DNA from: Gammaproteobacteria bacterium
GTDB taxonomy: Bacteria > Pseudomonadota > Gammaproteobacteria > Pseudomonadales > Cellvibrionaceae
NCBI GenBank assembly: GCA_004173475.1
Contig: SEBU01000005.1
Span: forward strand, 1 to 64,000
Direction of reading: 5' to 3'
Length of the DNA stretch: 64,000 bases
A program made the position numbers and the translations under genes. The notes beneath the pieces were generated by a model, which saw nothing but the letters and a program-made list of their open reading frames with translations, did not search any database and was not told the DNA's origin. The number at the start of each line of letters is the position of its first letter. The first letter of the stretch is position 1. Positions 39,106 through 46,877 of the stretch are shown one piece after another.

Positions 39106-40524
39106 ATGAGTAAGATTCTGATTGTTGAAGATGAAAGCATTATTCGTAATGCGTTGCGCAAATTGTTAGAGCGCAATCAGTATGAGGTCAACGAAGCTCC
39201 CTCGGTTAAGGAAGCCACATCCAAATTTAACCTCAAAGATTTCGACCTCATTATTAGCGACCTGCGACTACCTGGCGCCCCAGGTACAGACCTTATTAAA
39301 CTCGCCGGTGACACACCAGTATTGATTATGACCAGCTATGCGAGCCTGCGCTCTGCAGTAGATTCCATGCGCATGGGCGCGGTGGACTATGTTGCCAAAC
39401 CTTTCGATCACGATGAAATGGTTAACGCCGTTAAGCGCGTGATAGGAAAAGCCAAAGCCGCCAATAAGGTGACTGCTCAGGGCCTTACCGCGAGCAAGGC
39501 GATCGCCGGCATGATCGGCAGTAGCGATGTCATGCAAGACCTCTATAATCGCATCCACAAAGTCGCTCCAACCGCCGCGACAGTTCTTATTCACGGAGAG
39601 ACGGGGACTGGTAAAGAACTGGTCGCCCGCGCGCTACATGAAGAGAGCCAGCGCAATAATCACCTGATGATCTCCGTAAACTGCGCTGCGATTCCTGACA
39701 CCCTGATTGAATCCGAACTCTTTGGTCACGAAAAAGGCGCCTTCACCGGCGCAGCAACTAACCGTGAAGGTCTGGTTGCTGCTGCTGACGGTGGAACTTT
39801 ATTCCTGGATGAAATTGGTGAGCTGCCACTTGAAGCACAAGCGCGTCTGCTACGTGTATTGCAAGAAGGCGAGGTTCGCCCTTTAGGTTCCGTTGAGTCT
39901 CGCAAGGTGGATGTTCGTCTTGTCGCCGCAACCCATAGAGATCTACGCAAATTAGCTAAAGAAGGCAAATTTCGTGAGGATCTTTATTTCCGTATTAATG
40001 TGGTCCAACTCAGCCTCCCTCCGTTGCGTGAACGGGGAAGAGACATTATCAACATCGCAGAATCCTTGTTACAACGTTATTGCACCCAGTTTGGTAAACC
40101 GCAACTGCGGCTATCAACCGATGCTGTCGATGCGATAATGGCTTACGCTTGGCCCGGCAATGTTCGGGAGCTTGAAAATGCTATGCAACGCGCCGTTATA
40201 CTTTGTGAAGATAGCAATGAAATTAGCTCTCTGTTGTTATCCATAGATACGGATTCATCAACGTCGCCTGACACCTTAGACACAGGCAATACGATTTTCG
40301 GACAGCCACGCACTTTAGGTGGCTCTTTACCGCGCACGGCTAAAGAGCCGGAAGATCTCTCCCTCGAAGATTATTTCCAACGGTTCGTGATTGAGCATCA
40401 GGACTCTATGAGCGAAACGGAGTTGGCGAGAAAGCTGGGCGTAAGTCGTAAATGCCTATGGGAAAGACGTCAGCGGCTCGGCATTCCGCGCACTAAAAAT
40501 AGTGCATCCAGCCTCGCTAAATAA
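39106..40524 (+). CDS. cbrB: sigma-54-dependent response regulator CbrB
   Basis: A 472-residue NtrC-family activator (Pseudomonas CbrB about 478). The receiver domain (1-120) has IVEDES and phospho-acceptor Asp in [10 protein letters not shown]; the AAA+ domain (about 140-370) has Walker A GETGTGKE, the sigma-54-contact loop GAFTGA (residues 211-216), Walker [13 protein letters not shown] and an R-finger region; the Fis-type helix-turn-helix is at the C-terminus ([23 protein letters not shown]). It should activate the sigma-54 promoter found 275 bases downstream, through the TGTTAC-N14-GTAACA site there. Confidence 0.95.
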   Translation: MSKILIVEDESIIRNALRKLLERNQYEVNEAPSVKEATSKFNLKDFDLIISDLRLPGAPGTDLIKLAGDTPVLIMTSYASLRSAVDSMRMGAVDYVAKPFDHDEMVNAVKRVIGKAKAANKVTAQGLTASKAIAGMIGSSDVMQDLYNRIHKVAPTAATVLIHGETGTGKELVARALHEESQRNNHLMISVNCAAIPDTLIESELFGHEKGAFTGAATNREGLVAAADGGTLFLDEIGELPLEAQARLLRVLQEGEVRPLGSVESRKVDVRLVAATHRDLRKLAKEGKFREDLYFRINVVQLSLPPLRERGRDIINIAESLLQRYCTQFGKPQLRLSTDAVDAIMAYAWPGNVRELENAMQRAVILCEDSNEISSLLLSIDTDSSTSPDTLDTGNTIFGQPRTLGGSLPRTAKEPEDLSLEDYFQRFVIEHQDSMSETELARKLGVSRKCLWERRQRLGIPRTKNSASSLAK

Positions 40525-40638
40525 ATACCGTTATATTCGAAGTTGATTAAATTGTCGCATGGACGCTAGGTTAGGCCTGACATCCACGTTACTCAATTTA
40601 CAGGCTTTCGAAGCCAATCGTTGAATGACATGCCAGTC

Positions 40639-40723
40639 CGTTACCCCCAGTCACGAAACTGTTACCTCCCGAAAAAGTGTTACCGCCCCCAAGTTAAGTA
40701 ACAAACTTCCAGAATTTTGTAAC
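40639..40723 (+). promoter_or_regulatory. Cluster of CbrB-type half-sites upstream of the small RNA
   Basis: Besides the perfect palindrome at 40678-40703, the region holds CGTTAC (40639-40644), TGTTAC (40660-40665) and TTGTAAC (40717-40723, read as an inverted half-site). The half-sites are spaced roughly 12-16 bases apart on a segment 75-160 bases before the -24 box, where enhancer sites for sigma-54 activators lie. Binding is inferred from the known Pseudomonas CbrB site. Confidence 0.7.
40678..40703 (+). promoter_or_regulatory. CbrB upstream activating sequence TGTTAC-N14-GTAACA
   Basis: TGTTAC (40678-40683), exactly 14 bases, then GTAACA (40698-40703). This matches the CbrB binding site defined at Pseudomonas crcZ-type promoters. 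It lies 97 bases before the -24 element. Seen directly in the sequence; function follows from the presence of cbrB next door. Confidence 0.82.
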
Positions 40724-40797
40724 CCTTAGAAATAACGAAAAGTTATAAAGGATTAGCAAAAATAATTAAGTTGATGAAAGCAAAGGATATTTTTTTA

Positions 40798-40813
40798 TTG
40801 GCACAGGAAGTGC
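40798..40813 (+). promoter_or_regulatory. sigma-54 (RpoN) promoter of the CrcZ-like RNA
   Basis: TTGGCAC-AGGAA-GTGC has GG at 40800-40801 and GC at 40812-40813, the exact 12-base step of -24/-12 promoters; only the first base of the -12 TTGC differs (G for T). The predicted start is near 40825. A 7-bp inverted repeat AGTGCTC/GAGCACT (40809-40815 and 40822-40828) spans the -12 box and start site. Confidence 0.82.
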
Positions 40814-40828
40814 TCTATGTCGAGCACT

Positions 40829-40963
40829 AAAAACAATAAATAATAATAAAAACGACATAATAAAAATAACAACAATAAATAATAAAAAATTGACAATATT
40901 TATAATAACAACAACAAACAATAAAAAACTGACACTTTTAATAACAACAAAAAACAATAATAA
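40829..40963 (+). repeat. CA-motif repeat block inside the CrcZ-like RNA
   Basis: Four A-rich units (40829-40852, 40859-40889, 40904-40928, 40940-40963) separated by short GACA-containing spacers. The junction AATAAAAA(A)n-TGACA/CGACA recurs at 40845, 40881 and 40920, giving a period of about 36-39 bases, as if the block grew by tandem duplication of a CA-motif unit. Confidence 0.75.
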
Positions 40964-41153
40964 GCAGAAAATATAAAAATTAGATTTAGCTAGACAGATT
41001 GAGCAAGACCAGCGCTAGAAGACAAAAGCAATAAGATACTAGAATAAAGCGGAAAACCAAGTGGCAGCGGATGGGATAGCAAGCGAGTTGGAAATGGGCA
41101 CGGAAGCACCCCATTGAATGCCTGAATGAGCACCTAAGTTGTGCTACCCTCCC

Positions 41154-41187
41154 AACGGGAAAGCCAAAAGCTTTCCCGTTTTGCTTT
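41154..41187 (+). terminator. Terminator of the CrcZ-like RNA
   Basis: AACGGGAAAGC (41154-41164) and GCTTTCCCGTT (41170-41180) form a perfect 11-bp stem with loop CAAAA followed by TTGCTTT. It separates the RNA from pcnB. Confidence 0.9.
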
Positions 41188-41350
41188 AAAGATTATTCAT
41201 TATCTGTTTCGCCTACCGTCATTCCAGAAAGCGAAATAATCATTGAGCACTCCAATTTCCCCTGTCAGATGGCTTCTGCTACACTCCGCCCACTATAAGG
41301 CCTGATTCCACAATCCCGTCTCGGCCAACCTCCATTGCCAAATTGATATT

Positions 41351-42703
41351 ATGCTGAAACGTTTGTTAAATTTTATCTCTACCCGCCAATCCACCCCTAA
41401 GTCTGGGGGCCCGTTGGTGATACCGCGTGATCAGCACAACATCTCCCGTAAGAATATAAGCCCCGCTGCTATCAAGTTAATTAAGCAAATCGAAGATGCC
41501 GGTTTTAACGCTTATTTAGTTGGCGGAGGTGTACGGGATTTACTGCTTGGCAATCATCCTAAAGATTTCGATATAGCGACCGACGCCAAACCGGAAGAGG
41601 TGAAGAGAATTTTTCGTAGCGCACGCATCATCGGTCGGCGGTTCCAGATTGTGCATGTACGAATTGGACGCGAAATTTTTGAAGTAACGACCTTTCGCGG
41701 ACACCATGAAGATGCAGCTCATACAAAGTCCAAAACTGACGAAGGTATGCTTCTACGCGATAACGTTTACGGCACTATTGAAACAGATGCGGCTAGACGA
41801 GACTTTACCGTAAACGCGCTTTACTACACGCTTCGTGATTTCTCCGTACATGACTACTGCAATGGTCTCCAAGACATCAAAACGCGCACCTTGCGCATTA
41901 TTGGCGATCCTGCGACCCGCTATAAGGAAGATCCGGTACGCATGCTTCGGGCGGTGCGTTTCGCTGGAAAACTTGGCTTTACGATCGAACCTAATACTGC
42001 CAAACCTATTTTTGAATTAAGTAGTTTGCTAGGCAACATCTCTGAGGCCCGTTTGTTTGAAGAGGTGCTCAAATTGTTCCTGGGTGGGTCTGCCACCGCG
42101 ACTTACCATTTGTTGCGAGAATACGATCTATTGAAACAACTGTTTCCTGGCGCAGATGCAGCGATAAAAAACGGGGATGAATTGGGTTCAGCTCTAATCG
42201 AGCGCTCAATGATCAATACCGACAAGCGCATTCGCAGTGAAAAAACAGTGACGCCCGCGTTTATCTACGCCGCCTTGTTGTGGCCTGCCTTACAGCAAGA
42301 ACAAAAACGCCTGGCAGAAAAACTGCCACCGCAAGCAGCCTATCTCGAGGCTTGCCAAAACGTCGTTAGTCAGCAACTGGCGCGCACATCTATTCCAAAA
42401 CGCTTCTTAATTCCCATGCGTGAGATTTGGGATTTGCAACACCGTTTACCCGGTCGTCAAGGCATGCGTGCATTGCGTTTATTGGATCATCCAAGGTTTC
42501 GAGCTGCTTACGATTTTCTTTTGATGCGTGAAGATGCCGGTGAAAAATTAAATGGATTGGGAAGTTGGTGGACGAGCTTCCAATCTGCTAATGATGAAGA
42601 TCGAGAGCAAATGGTGAAAGACCTCGGAAAGCAAAATACAACCAGCCGTCCGCGTCGACGTCGCCCTCGTAAGCCCAAAGACGCAGCGCCCAGCGCCGAA
42701 TAA
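41351..42703 (+). CDS. pcnB: Poly(A) polymerase I
   Basis: PcnB adds poly(A) tails to RNA 3' ends and promotes decay. The 450-residue protein has the nucleotidyltransferase core: AYLVGGGVRDLLLGNHPKDFDIATDA (GG and D-x-D catalytic aspartates), RRDFTVNALYY, and the RNA-binding helix region YKEDPVRMLRAVRFAGKLGF. The C-terminus is Arg/Lys-rich (TSRPRRRRPRKPKD), as in E. coli PcnB. It is followed by folK two bases later, the same order as in Pseudomonas. Confidence 0.96.
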   Translation: MLKRLLNFISTRQSTPKSGGPLVIPRDQHNISRKNISPAAIKLIKQIEDAGFNAYLVGGGVRDLLLGNHPKDFDIATDAKPEEVKRIFRSARIIGRRFQIVHVRIGREIFEVTTFRGHHEDAAHTKSKTDEGMLLRDNVYGTIETDAARRDFTVNALYYTLRDFSVHDYCNGLQDIKTRTLRIIGDPATRYKEDPVRMLRAVRFAGKLGFTIEPNTAKPIFELSSLLGNISEARLFEEVLKLFLGGSATATYHLLREYDLLKQLFPGADAAIKNGDELGSALIERSMINTDKRIRSEKTVTPAFIYAALLWPALQQEQKRLAEKLPPQAAYLEACQNVVSQQLARTSIPKRFLIPMREIWDLQHRLPGRQGMRALRLLDHPRFRAAYDFLLMREDAGEKLNGLGSWWTSFQSANDEDREQMVKDLGKQNTTSRPRRRRPRKPKDAAPSAE

Positions 42704-42705
42704 GC

Positions 42706-43185
42706 ATGTTAGCCTACGTCGGTCTTGGCAGTAATCTAGATGATCCCATAGCGCACGTAATACGAGCATTCAGAGAGCTGGAGGAAGTTCCTGATACGAA
42801 ACTAATTAAACGCTCGGCAATTTATCGTAGTCGGCCGGTTGGTCCAGGCAACCAACCAGATTACATTAACGCGGCTGCATTGTTACAAACAGAACTGGAA
42901 CCTCTCGCGTTGTTGGATGCGCTACAAGCCATCGAACATTCGCACGATCGGGTCCGTATCGAACATTGGGGGCCACGGACCCTGGATCTAGATATATTGC
43001 TGTTGGATAACCGCACCATAACGAGTGATCGTTTAAATGTGCCTCATCCTTATCTGGCCCAACGCAATTTTGTACTTTATCCTTTGGCCGATATAGAACC
43101 CGACCTTAAGCTGCCAAACGGGACTTCATTGCGCGAGCTTATTGCTGCTTGCCAGCACGACGGTCTTGAACGTCTCGAAAGCTGA
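42706..43185 (+). CDS. folK: 6-hydroxymethyl-7,8-dihydropterin pyrophosphokinase
   Basis: FolK (EC 2.7.6.3) transfers pyrophosphate from ATP to the pterin in folate synthesis. The 159-residue protein has the N-terminal YVGLGSNL, the substrate-binding segment YRSRPVGPGNQPDYINAA and the signature HWGPRTLDLDILLLDN; all key residues are present. It starts 2 bases after pcnB, pointing to one transcript pcnB-folK-deoxynucleoside kinase. Confidence 0.97.
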   Translation: MLAYVGLGSNLDDPIAHVIRAFRELEEVPDTKLIKRSAIYRSRPVGPGNQPDYINAAALLQTELEPLALLDALQAIEHSHDRVRIEHWGPRTLDLDILLLDNRTITSDRLNVPHPYLAQRNFVLYPLADIEPDLKLPNGTSLRELIAACQHDGLERLES

Positions 43186-43215
43186 AGCTTGCACCCAACA
43201 AACCAGGAGCCGATT

Positions 43216-43899
43216 TTGAACCCTGTTTTTGAAGATTTGTCGCTGGATTTAAGTAACGTTACTCTGCCGCGCTACATCGCCGTTGAAGGCTGCATAGGCG
43301 TCGGAAAAACAACGCTTGCTCGCAATATCGCAAAGCTATTCAACTACGATATGCTACTTGAACAACCGGAAGAAAATCCGTTTCTGGAGCGTTTTTATAA
43401 GGACCCGAAATCCACAGCGCTGCCTACTCAATTATTCTTTTTATTTCAACGTGCCAATCAACTGCAAAGCCTCCGCCAAAACGACATGTTTGAACCTGTG
43501 CGGATCGCGGATTTCTTGATCGAAAAAGATCAATTATTTGCACGTGTCACACTAGACGACGACGAGCTGAATATTTACCGACAGGTATACGCGAAGCTTT
43601 TAATAGATGCGCCGCGCCCGGATTTAGTAATTTATTTGCAAGCTCCCCTGGACGTACTGCTCGATCGAATCCGCCAACGCGGAATTGGAAGCGAACAGCA
43701 TATCAGCACTGAATATCTCAAAGCTCTCAATGACGCTTACACCGAATTTTTTCATTATTACGATGGCGCACCGCTGCTTATCGTGAATGCCAAAGACTTA
43801 AATCTCGCGCAAAATCGCGAACACTTTAAACAGTTGGTGGAATACATTCTGACTATTAAAAGTGGTCGACACTATTACAATCCAACTCCCGCATTGTAA
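43216..43899 (+). CDS. Deoxynucleoside kinase family protein
   Basis: A 227-residue dNK/dGK-family kinase that phosphorylates deoxynucleosides for salvage. The P-loop is VEGCIGVGKTT, the lid and specificity segments include ENPFLERFYKDP, LFFLFQRANQL, the DRS-like motif appears as ADFLIEKDQLFA, and LDRIRQRG is the Arg-rich lid. The start codon is probably TTG 43216, because AGGAG lies 7 bases upstream and no ATG is available; an earlier TTG (43189) lacks such a site. This gene between folK and panB is common in this lineage. Confidence 0.88.
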   Translation: MNPVFEDLSLDLSNVTLPRYIAVEGCIGVGKTTLARNIAKLFNYDMLLEQPEENPFLERFYKDPKSTALPTQLFFLFQRANQLQSLRQNDMFEPVRIADFLIEKDQLFARVTLDDDELNIYRQVYAKLLIDAPRPDLVIYLQAPLDVLLDRIRQRGIGSEQHISTEYLKALNDAYTEFFHYYDGAPLLIVNAKDLNLAQNREHFKQLVEYILTIKSGRHYYNPTPAL

Positions 43900-43967
43900 T
43901 TTGCAGATCGCTTTATAATTCTAATAAGCTTTTAGCATTCCTATTTCTCTACCAAGATGATTCTACT

Positions 43968-44816
43968 ATGACCTACGGTACAATTCCTTCCGCCGCCCAT
44001 AGCACATCAACGGCCACCAGCGCGCTAACCAAATCTGTCACCATATACACGTTGCAAAAGTTAAAAAAGAGTGGCGAAAAATTTGTCGTGATTTCCCTTT
44101 ATGATGCGCACATGGCAAATATGGCTCAGCGCTGCGGCGTTGAAGTTGTATTAGTTGGCGACTCTTTGGGAATGACCGTTTTAGGTTACGACAGCACTAT
44201 TCCCGTCACTATGGAACACATGATTTATCACGTCGAAGCGGTGGCACGCGGCAACAAAAAATCGTTGATTATGGGCGATCTCCCTTTCATGACTTACGCT
44301 ACACCTGAAGACGCCTTACACAACTGCGCGCGCATTATGCAAGCCGGTGCACACATGGTAAAACTCGAAGGCGGTGCCTGGTTGGCCGAGACTATTCGCA
44401 TGCTGTCCGATCGTGGTGTACCCGTGTGTGCGCACATTGGATTAACGCCACAATCTGTGAATAAATTTGGTGGATTTCGTGTACAAGGACGGAATCAGGA
44501 ACAAGCAGATAGGCTACTTGCCGATGCTGAGTTATTGGAACAATCTGGCGCGGATCTACTTTTGATGGAATGTATTCCCGCGACTTTGGCGGCGCAAATT
44601 ACGCAGGCGATCAACATCCCCACGATTGGCATTGGCGCGGGTAAAGATACAGACGCCCAAGTCCTGGTGATTAACGATATTTTGGGTCTGACGGAACAGC
44701 CACCCAAATTTTCCAAAAACTTTTTATTAGAAAGTAACGACATCCCCGGTGCCATGCAAAAATATGTTGCGCATGTAAAAGCAGGAATCTTCCCCGCCGA
44801 AGAAAATACTTTCTGA
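43968..44816 (+). CDS. panB: 3-methyl-2-oxobutanoate hydroxymethyltransferase
   Basis: PanB (EC 2.1.2.11) makes ketopantoate, the first step of pantothenate synthesis. The 282-residue protein has VVISLYDAHMANMA, LVGDSLGMTVLGYDSTIPVT, the metal/substrate motif GDLPFMTYATPE, MVKLEGG and IGIGAGKDTDAQVLVINDILG. Compared with E. coli PanB (264) it has a Ser/Thr/Ala-rich extension of about 20 residues at the N-terminus, where a later start is possible. Unusually, panC does not follow; the next gene is convergent. Confidence 0.95.
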   Translation: MTYGTIPSAAHSTSTATSALTKSVTIYTLQKLKKSGEKFVVISLYDAHMANMAQRCGVEVVLVGDSLGMTVLGYDSTIPVTMEHMIYHVEAVARGNKKSLIMGDLPFMTYATPEDALHNCARIMQAGAHMVKLEGGAWLAETIRMLSDRGVPVCAHIGLTPQSVNKFGGFRVQGRNQEQADRLLADAELLEQSGADLLLMECIPATLAAQITQAINIPTIGIGAGKDTDAQVLVINDILGLTEQPPKFSKNFLLESNDIPGAMQKYVAHVKAGIFPAEENTF

Positions 44817-44846
44817 TGTTTAAGTGCGTTCAAAAATGATGGACAT

Positions 44847-44877
44847 AAAAAAGCCGGTACTGATAACAGGACCGGCC
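44847..44877 (-). terminator. Terminator for the minus-strand gene at 45.1-45.4 kb
   Basis: Read on the minus strand, GGCCGGT and ACCGGC(C) enclose a 12-nt loop and are followed by six Ts (44847-44852 are As on the plus strand). No T-run follows on the plus strand, so it serves the minus-strand gene rather than panB. Confidence 0.65.
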
Positions 44878-45094
44878 AAGACCATACTAGAGTACAAAAT
44901 AAAGGGGAAATCCAACTGGGCAACTGTAAAACCCACCTGATGCCAACAAGCAACTTAATACATCATCAGTAACTTAATTATTGTCGCTGATCAAAAAATT
45001 GCCAGTTTATAAATAACTTTTTTTACATTGATTCGCGATAAACCGGTAAAAATCATTTAGAAAAGCTATAAAAATTACATCTAGGCGCAAAAGG

Positions 45095-45424
45095 TTAGCG
45101 AATTGGTAAAGAAATCGCATCTTTTATCAAGGTTTCCAACCGCGAAGCAGTAGACGAGCGAACCACAAATTCGTCCAACAAATTAGACAACTTGCTCAAT
45201 TTCACCCGGGCCGCACGAAACTCTACGGTAATGGGTTCATAGATCAAATCATGATCCAGCACACTTAACTTTCCGATCTCTGACAATTCAGACCGCACGG
45301 CGCTGATAATGTCGTAGAAAAAATCCTTACGTTCTATGCTATTGGCTTCCCAATAAGCTTCATCAAGTCCGGTTGATAATTCCTCTAATACCCTCACCGC
45401 TTGCGCAATACTATCGTTGGCCAT
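45095..45424 (-). CDS. Hypothetical helical protein
   Basis: A 109-residue acidic protein, predicted mostly helical, without signal peptide, membrane segments or a family I recognise. AAAAGGTGAG stands before ATG 45424, a clear ribosome site, and a terminator lies downstream, so the gene is probably real and monocistronic. It is divergent from the LysE-type exporter. Confidence 0.65.
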   Translation of the reverse strand: MANDSIAQAVRVLEELSTGLDEAYWEANSIERKDFFYDIISAVRSELSEIGKLSVLDHDLIYEPITVEFRAARVKLSKLSNLLDEFVVRSSTASRLETLIKDAISLPIR

Positions 45425-45644
45425 AACTCACCTTTTATATCTGGCTGCCACACATTTACTCTCGTCGTATCGGGCTCATAAATAACCTGACAATCACTAT
45501 AAAGATCGCTGCCAAACCAGCGCTCAACTGAGTATAGAAGAGAATCCGAACAGGAAGCCTACGAATCGCGTATCAAAGCGCAACTTAGACTGGCTCACAA
45601 ACATGGGCTCGACTAATATAGCCATCCTGTTTGAGACTTCATTA

Positions 45645-46265
45645 ATGCCTATAACAAACTTCACCCTGTTTCTCTCCATTACTTTTATTGTTTCTGCGAG
45701 TCCGGGGCCGGTCATGCTGTCATGCATGGCCAACGGCGGACGCCTTGGCATGCGTAAAGCATTTCTGGGAATGTTGGGAGCTTGTAGCGGCAATTTAGTA
45801 TTGGTTGGACTCTCCGCCCTGGGCCTGGGGCTTATAATCAGTCAAAACGACACATTGTTTAATATTGTTAAATGGGCCGGCGCAGCGTACCTGGCATTTT
45901 TGGGGCTGCAAATTATGCGGAAACCCATAAAGGGCGATCAGTTAAATACTGGTGAAATTACCTCATCAAAATCAGTGCTGTTAAATTCATTTCTAGTTGC
46001 GATTGGCAACCCTAAAGGTCTAATTTATTTCGGCGCACTTTTCCCCCAATTTATTTCCTACCAGGAACCCATAGGACCCCAATTTTTAATATTAACAGTT
46101 ACTTTTTTAACAATGGATTTGATGTGGATGTTTGCTTACGCTGTTGCCGGCAATAAAATCATGCGCTGGCTAAAATCACCAAAGCATCAAATTTGGTTCA
46201 ATACGCTGTCAGGTCTTGTATTAATTATCGCTGCAATTTTTATGGCACTTTCAGGAAAAGCTTAA
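45645..46265 (+). CDS. LysE/RhtB-family amino-acid exporter
   Basis: A 206-residue inner-membrane exporter with about six helices. The start FLSITFIVSASPGPVMLSCMANGGRLGMRKAFLGMLG is the LysE/RhtB hallmark (SPGP), as are YLAFLGLQIMR and VAIGNPKGLIYFGALFPQF. It probably expels an amino acid, but the substrate cannot be named. ATG 45645 is preferred over an earlier in-frame ATG (45603) because the family starts here. Its stop overlaps the next start (TAATG), so the lspA-like gene is coupled. Confidence 0.9.
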   Translation: MPITNFTLFLSITFIVSASPGPVMLSCMANGGRLGMRKAFLGMLGACSGNLVLVGLSALGLGLIISQNDTLFNIVKWAGAAYLAFLGLQIMRKPIKGDQLNTGEITSSKSVLLNSFLVAIGNPKGLIYFGALFPQFISYQEPIGPQFLILTVTFLTMDLMWMFAYAVAGNKIMRWLKSPKHQIWFNTLSGLVLIIAAIFMALSGKA

Positions 46266-46750
46266 TGAATAATAAAATTTTACTTATTGGTGTGACTTCA
46301 GTTATTTCTATAGCGCTCGATCAATTCACCAAATATCTCGCCACTAAACACCTGATGATGCATGACCCAATAAGCTGGTGGAATGATTTTTTCGTGCTCA
46401 CTTATTCAATAAATCACGGAGCATTTTTAGGCTTGGGCAACAATCTTCCAGAAGGTGTTCGCAATTTAATTTTTAGCGGTTTGGTGGGAATATTTTTAAT
46501 TGGATTTAGCATCTACGCCGTCCGCGATAAACACATGAACAAACTGCAAAACTTGGCGTGCGGTTTGGTTTTAAGCGGTGGATTTAGCAATCTCTATGAC
46601 CGTATCACTAATAATGGTGGAGTTGTAGATTTTATGAATATGGGAATCGGAAGCTTACGTACCGGAATTTTCAATGTTGCGGATATGGCGATAATGGCTG
46701 GTGTGTTTATGTTAGTCATCTATTCATATAAAACAGACGATAAAAAATAA
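46265..46750 (+). CDS. Atypical LspA-like signal peptidase II
   Basis: A 161-residue four-helix membrane protein with signal peptidase II motifs: DQFTKYL (Asp19), NHGAFLGLG in place of the canonical N-x-G-A-A-F-S, GGFSNLYDRITNNGGVVDFMNMG and FNVADMAI. The catalytic pair would be Asp122 (VVDF) and Asp140 (FNVAD), so activity is plausible. The usual lspA lies beside ileS, not here, so this is probably a second, divergent copy. It shares a TAATG junction with the exporter and is translationally coupled to it. Confidence 0.82.
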   Translation: MNNKILLIGVTSVISIALDQFTKYLATKHLMMHDPISWWNDFFVLTYSINHGAFLGLGNNLPEGVRNLIFSGLVGIFLIGFSIYAVRDKHMNKLQNLACGLVLSGGFSNLYDRITNNGGVVDFMNMGIGSLRTGIFNVADMAIMAGVFMLVIYSYKTDDKK

Positions 46751-46840
46751 TTTACTTGAATTTAAATGCTGCTGACATCTAAACGTTGAAAGCAAAAAAT
46801 AAAGGACTTCTTTTGCTCGCACATCACTTCCTCACCAAAT

Positions 46841-46865
46841 GAAGACAATTAATTTAATTGTCTTC
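46841..46865. terminator. Palindrome between convergent genes
   Basis: GAAGACAATTA (46841-46851) and TAATTGTCTTC (46855-46865) form a perfect 11-bp stem with loop ATT between the lspA-like gene and the TPR lipoprotein gene. U-tracts are weak on both sides. Confidence 0.6.
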
Positions 46866-46877
46866 ATAATCAAAAAA

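Larger units (their letters stand above)
40825..41187 (+). ncRNA. crcZ: CrcZ-like small RNA: Hfq/Crc decoy with CA motifs
   Basis: Predicted RNA of about 363 nt between cbrB and pcnB, the same place as crcZ in Pseudomonas (roughly 350-410 nt there). The 5' part (40829-40963) has four blocks rich in the Hfq/Crc-binding motif AAnAAnAA (for example 40832-40839, 40865-40878, 40904-40924, 40940-40963), giving well over ten overlapping copies. The 3' part has small hairpins (41094-41114 and 41129-41145) and ends in an intrinsic terminator. A sigma-54 promoter and CbrB site stand upstream. It should bind Hfq (with Crc, if present) and relieve catabolite repression when CbrAB is active. No open reading frame with a ribosome site is seen. 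The sequence itself is not expected to align well with Pseudomonas CrcZ outside the motifs. Confidence 0.82.

Noticed and set aside
40766-40957. Hydrophobic 63-residue open frame on the minus strand inside the A-rich block
   Set aside because: It is the low-complexity complement of the CA-motif repeats, has no ribosome site, and the strand and context favour an RNA on the plus strand.
40829-40963. CRISPR-like or microsatellite array
   Set aside because: Units are short, degenerate and lack unique spacers; the AAnAAnAA pattern with promoter and terminator explains it better.
41188-41350. Imperfect inverted repeat (TTTCGC/GCGAAA) and CGTCATTCC stretch upstream of pcnB as a mobile-element remnant
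   Set aside because: The pairing is short and broken; similarity to the element at 56.7 kb is only about 9 bases.
44495-44953. 152-residue open frame antisense to panB
   Set aside because: Shadow of a well-supported gene.
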